This document shows, one piece after another, positions 4,894-6,909 of a DNA stretch of 6,909 bases. Positions within the stretch are counted from its first letter, which is position 1; each line of letters opens with the position of its first letter. Source of the DNA: Desulfovibrio sp. (GTDB lineage: Bacteria > Desulfobacterota > Desulfovibrionia > Desulfovibrionales > Desulfovibrionaceae). The notes below the pieces were generated by a model. That model was not told where the DNA came from, did not search any database, and was given only the letters and a program-made list of their open reading frames with translations. Location of the stretch: assembly GCA_031281815.1 (NCBI GenBank), contig JAITEY010000183.1:1-6909 (forward strand), read 5' to 3'. A program made the translations under genes and the position numbers.

Positions 4894-6764
4894 GGCTGCT
4901 GCGGGCCATCGTCACTGCGGCCCTGCTGGTCCTCTTTCTTCCCGGTGCGGCGCAGGCCACGGACAAGGGAGCTACCCTGAAGTACGGCGGCGGCGGACTG
5001 GGAACCGTTCTCTTTGACGGCGGAAGGCATGCCGGCAAGGGCTATGTTTGCAAGGACTGCCACCTGGATCTCTTTGTCACCAAAAAACAGGCCAGAGTAC
5101 TCATGTCCGACCATTTTTCGGACAACCTCTGTTTTCGTTGTCACGACAATTCGACAGCTTCCAAAGACTGTATCACCTGCCATAGGGATGTTCCGTCGTC
5201 CGGGATGACGGCCTCAGACTACATGCGTGGAGCCATGACACAACAGGTCGCCGGTGATGAGGAGCGTCAGGAACTGCTGGGCGGACAAAACGGCGCAAGC
5301 GGGCAAACGCGTGCCTGCCTGAGCTGCCACAGCGATCCGAACTTACGCCCGGTGAGCGAGCGGGGTAAAAGCCTCAACCTGCTTGTGCAACAAGGAGCCT
5401 ACGGAATCGGTGCGCACGGCGCCCTGCCCTGCGTGACCTGTCATTTCGGCTTGGAGGGAGCGGCAAGCTTCACCCGCCGGCCGCATGCACTAAACCGCTC
5501 CGTGACGGTAGATTGCAAAAGCTGCCATGCAGAGCGCTTGGCTCCCGAAGTCGCCTCCTTCGATGAAAGCGTTCATATAAAAAAGACCGGGGAGAAATTC
5601 GTCTGCGCAAACTGCCACGATGCGCATAGTCAACCCCGGCACGGCTGTCCGCCTGCTTGGCTCGACGCTGTGGCACAATACAACAGCGTCTGCCAAAGCT
5701 GCCACATGAACCCGGAACGCTTCGCCCAATTCAGCACCACCCCGCTGAATCCCGCAGGCATAGCACACTCTTTTCTGGTCAAGTTCAAGGAACATGACGA
5801 CAAGGTACTCTGCGCGGACTGCCACAGCCCCGTGGACTCAGGCGGACTGGGCCGTGAAGCTCACCACATTCTGGAAAAAGGAAAAGCTTTGCGCGACTGC
5901 GCTGCCTGCCACCGGAATACGGATTCCCTCATCATCAGCCGAGTTGCCCTGCGCGACGGCAATGCTGATGCCCTGAGCGGCAGTTATATTCCGGCCCTTT
6001 CGGAACCCGCTTCCCTGGACCGTGCAGGTTTTTGGGCCTTCCTACTTCTGCTCGGCGTCATCATGCTGCACGTGGCGTTCCGCCTGTGCGGCAAAAAAAC
6101 CGCACCTGCAGGACTTGTCACAAGCGAGTTTGTGTATCCCGCACCCATCCGGCTCTTCCACTGGATCAACGCGGTCGGATTTCTTCTGCTTCTCTGGACA
6201 GGTCTCGGCATTCACTTTGAGGGGCTGCCCCTTGTCCCCGCTCTGGAAACGTCCGCACGCATCCACAACGGCGTGGCCTGGGTTCTTATCGCCAACTTTG
6301 CCGTCTTCCTGTTGTACGGCATCTTCACGGGGGACATACGGCAGTATGTGCCGCGGGGGCCGGACCTTGCTGGCAAAATCGCGGCTCAAGCGCGATACTA
6401 CCTGTACGGCATCTTCAGTGGGGCAAAAAAGCCCTTCCCGATCAGCCGCGAACGGCGTTTCAACCCTCTGCAGCAGGTCTGCTATTTGGTGGTGTTCATC
6501 ATTGGGATGCCGGTGCTCCTGCTTTCAGGCGCGCTTCTACTCTTGCCTGAAAGCGCGACATCCGGCCTAGCCGGGCGCGAAACGCTGGCCTCGGCGCACT
6601 ATGGCTTGGCTATCGCCTTCGGACTCTTCCTCGCTGCTCACCTCTACATGACAACGACCGGCGACAGCATCACAAGCCTTATCCGAGGCATGATCACCGG
6701 ACGCCACGAACAGAGAGAAAAGAAAGACGAAAAATCAGAGGAAGACCGGAGAGACTCCGGTTGA
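4890..6764 (+). CDS. Decaheme cytochrome c fused to a membrane cytochrome b, CbcL-like architecture
   Basis: A 624-aa membrane-anchored electron carrier. Residues 1-23 are a Sec signal peptide ending AQA. The periplasmic part (about 24-375) has ten CXXCH haem c sites starting at C54, C81, C94, C143, C181, C209, C239, C268, C308 and C337. Eleven further histidines in this part (47, 75, 176, 199, 229, 246, 251, 293, 302, 325, 326) are enough for bis-His coordination of all ten. Five hydrophobic segments follow (about 378-398, 424-443, 458-478, 526-552, 568-587), giving a cytoplasmic charged tail. Segments 2-5 resemble the HydC/FdnI/PhsC-type cytochrome b; H424, H459, H570 and H584 are candidate b-haem ligands. 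Geobacter CbcL has the same plan with nine c-haems. The ATG at 4890 overlaps the previous stop (ATGA) with a G6 run (4876-4881) as ribosome site, so translation is probably coupled. Likely role: electron transfer between the exported flavoenzyme and menaquinone; direction is not shown by sequence. Confidence 0.93.
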   Translation: MRLLRAIVTAALLVLFLPGAAQATDKGATLKYGGGGLGTVLFDGGRHAGKGYVCKDCHLDLFVTKKQARVLMSDHFSDNLCFRCHDNSTASKDCITCHRDVPSSGMTASDYMRGAMTQQVAGDEERQELLGGQNGASGQTRACLSCHSDPNLRPVSERGKSLNLLVQQGAYGIGAHGALPCVTCHFGLEGAASFTRRPHALNRSVTVDCKSCHAERLAPEVASFDESVHIKKTGEKFVCANCHDAHSQPRHGCPPAWLDAVAQYNSVCQSCHMNPERFAQFSTTPLNPAGIAHSFLVKFKEHDDKVLCADCHSPVDSGGLGREAHHILEKGKALRDCAACHRNTDSLIISRVALRDGNADALSGSYIPALSEPASLDRAGFWAFLLLLGVIMLHVAFRLCGKKTAPAGLVTSEFVYPAPIRLFHWINAVGFLLLLWTGLGIHFEGLPLVPALETSARIHNGVAWVLIANFAVFLLYGIFTGDIRQYVPRGPDLAGKIAAQARYYLYGIFSGAKKPFPISRERRFNPLQQVCYLVVFIIGMPVLLLSGALLLLPESATSGLAGRETLASAHYGLAIAFGLFLAAHLYMTTTGDSITSLIRGMITGRHEQREKKDEKSEEDRRDSG

Positions 6765-6790
6765 AGCGTTGACTTCTTCTTCTTGTGTGT

Positions 6791-6820
6791 GAGGGGGCAA
6801 TGCCTGGGCAATGCCCCCTC
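6791..6820 (+). terminator. Strong GC-rich hairpin after the operon
   Basis: Arms GAGGGGGCA (6791-6799) and TGCCCCCTC (6812-6820) are a perfect 9-bp inverted repeat with a 12-nt loop. The loop and inner arms also make two tandem copies of the palindrome GGCAATGCC (6796-6804 and 6808-6816), so two folds compete. It begins 26 nt after the cytochrome stop codon. What follows is CTCACAAAAATTC rather than a T run, so intrinsic termination may be weak; it could serve genes on both strands or act as a 3' mRNA stabiliser. Confidence 0.5.
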
Positions 6821-6833
6821 TCTCACAAAAATT

Positions 6834-6909
6834 CTATACGGCCTGAAGCCTCTCCCTTCTGGAAGATGCAGGAGTCGCAAGCCCGGCTTCGTCAAACATT
6901 CCGTTCAGG
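6834..6909 (-). CDS. Possible C-terminal tail of a convergent gene entering from the right edge
   Basis: On the minus strand a frame open from the right edge runs 24 codons to TAG at 6834-6836. Its residues include NGMFDEAGLATPASSRRERL, which read like ordinary protein. The stop lies 13 nt from the hairpin at 6791-6820, as expected for convergent genes sharing a terminator. I do not recognise the family, and the stretch is too short to exclude chance. Confidence 0.3.
   Translation of the reverse strand, partial: LNGMFDEAGLATPASSRRERLQAV

Noticed and set aside
4590..5183. 197-codon minus-strand frame across the operon junction
   Set aside because: It is antisense to both operon genes, with composition typical of complement translation of GC-rich coding DNA.
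6866..6909. Plus-strand start ATG at 6866 running off the right edge
   Set aside because: Only 14 codons are visible and the purines directly abut the ATG with no spacing. The minus-strand tail fits the hairpin context better.
1..6909. CRISPR array, tRNA/rRNA, insertion sequence or attachment site
   Set aside because: I found no regularly spaced repeats, tRNA-like cloverleaf, rRNA segment, transposase motif or terminal inverted repeats on either strand.

Overview
This window most likely comes from a Desulfovibrio-like anaerobic, sulfate- or sulfite-reducing deltaproteobacterium. The evidence is a decaheme cytochrome c fused to a membrane cytochrome b, a TAT-exported flavoenzyme, sigma-54 control through a PrpR-type activator, and fairly GC-rich coding in the main operon. 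This is inferred from gene content; no taxonomic marker gene is present.

Layout. Positions 1-660 (minus) hold a calcineurin-like metallophosphoesterase that runs off the left edge with all its recognisable metal-ligand motifs in view. Positions 804-1199 (minus) hold a 131-residue protein I do not recognise. Both are visibly more AT-rich than the rest and look like accessory genes. Positions 1200-1463 are a gap with a nested hairpin, a small palindrome and two doubtful short reading frames. Positions 1464-3449 (minus) encode a sigma-54-dependent activator (PrpR_N - PAS - AAA+ - Fis-type HTH). Positions 3450-3678 are a divergent regulatory region with two adjacent palindromes, A/T tracts and a good -24/-12 promoter facing right. 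Positions 3679-6764 (plus) are a two-gene operon whose cistrons overlap by 4 nt: an exported FMN-dependent 2-hydroxyacid dehydrogenase-family protein, then a decaheme c / cytochrome b membrane protein. A strong hairpin follows, and perhaps the tail of a convergent gene at the right edge.

How the parts fit. The activator probably senses a small organic acid through its PrpR_N domain, binds the palindromes about 115-135 bp upstream of the predicted transcription start, and drives the -24/-12 promoter. The product would be a periplasmic redox module. The TAT signal exports a folded FMN enzyme, and a signal peptide places the ten c-hemes of its partner in the periplasm, anchored by five membrane helices that probably carry b-heme(s). 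Electrons would pass between a 2-hydroxy/2-oxo acid pair and the menaquinone pool. Direction is not settled: the FMN family usually oxidises hydroxyacids, whereas the closest architectural precedent for the cytochrome that I know (CbcL of Geobacter, a multiheme c plus HydC/FdnI-type b fusion) takes electrons from the quinone pool.

The most interesting point is that the flavoenzyme keeps the catalytic His/Arg and FMN-site features, but where well-studied members carry a conserved active-site tyrosine it has a four-cysteine cluster (C-x2-C-x2-C-x4-C). This suggests an unusual substrate, an extra metal or Fe-S centre, or both.
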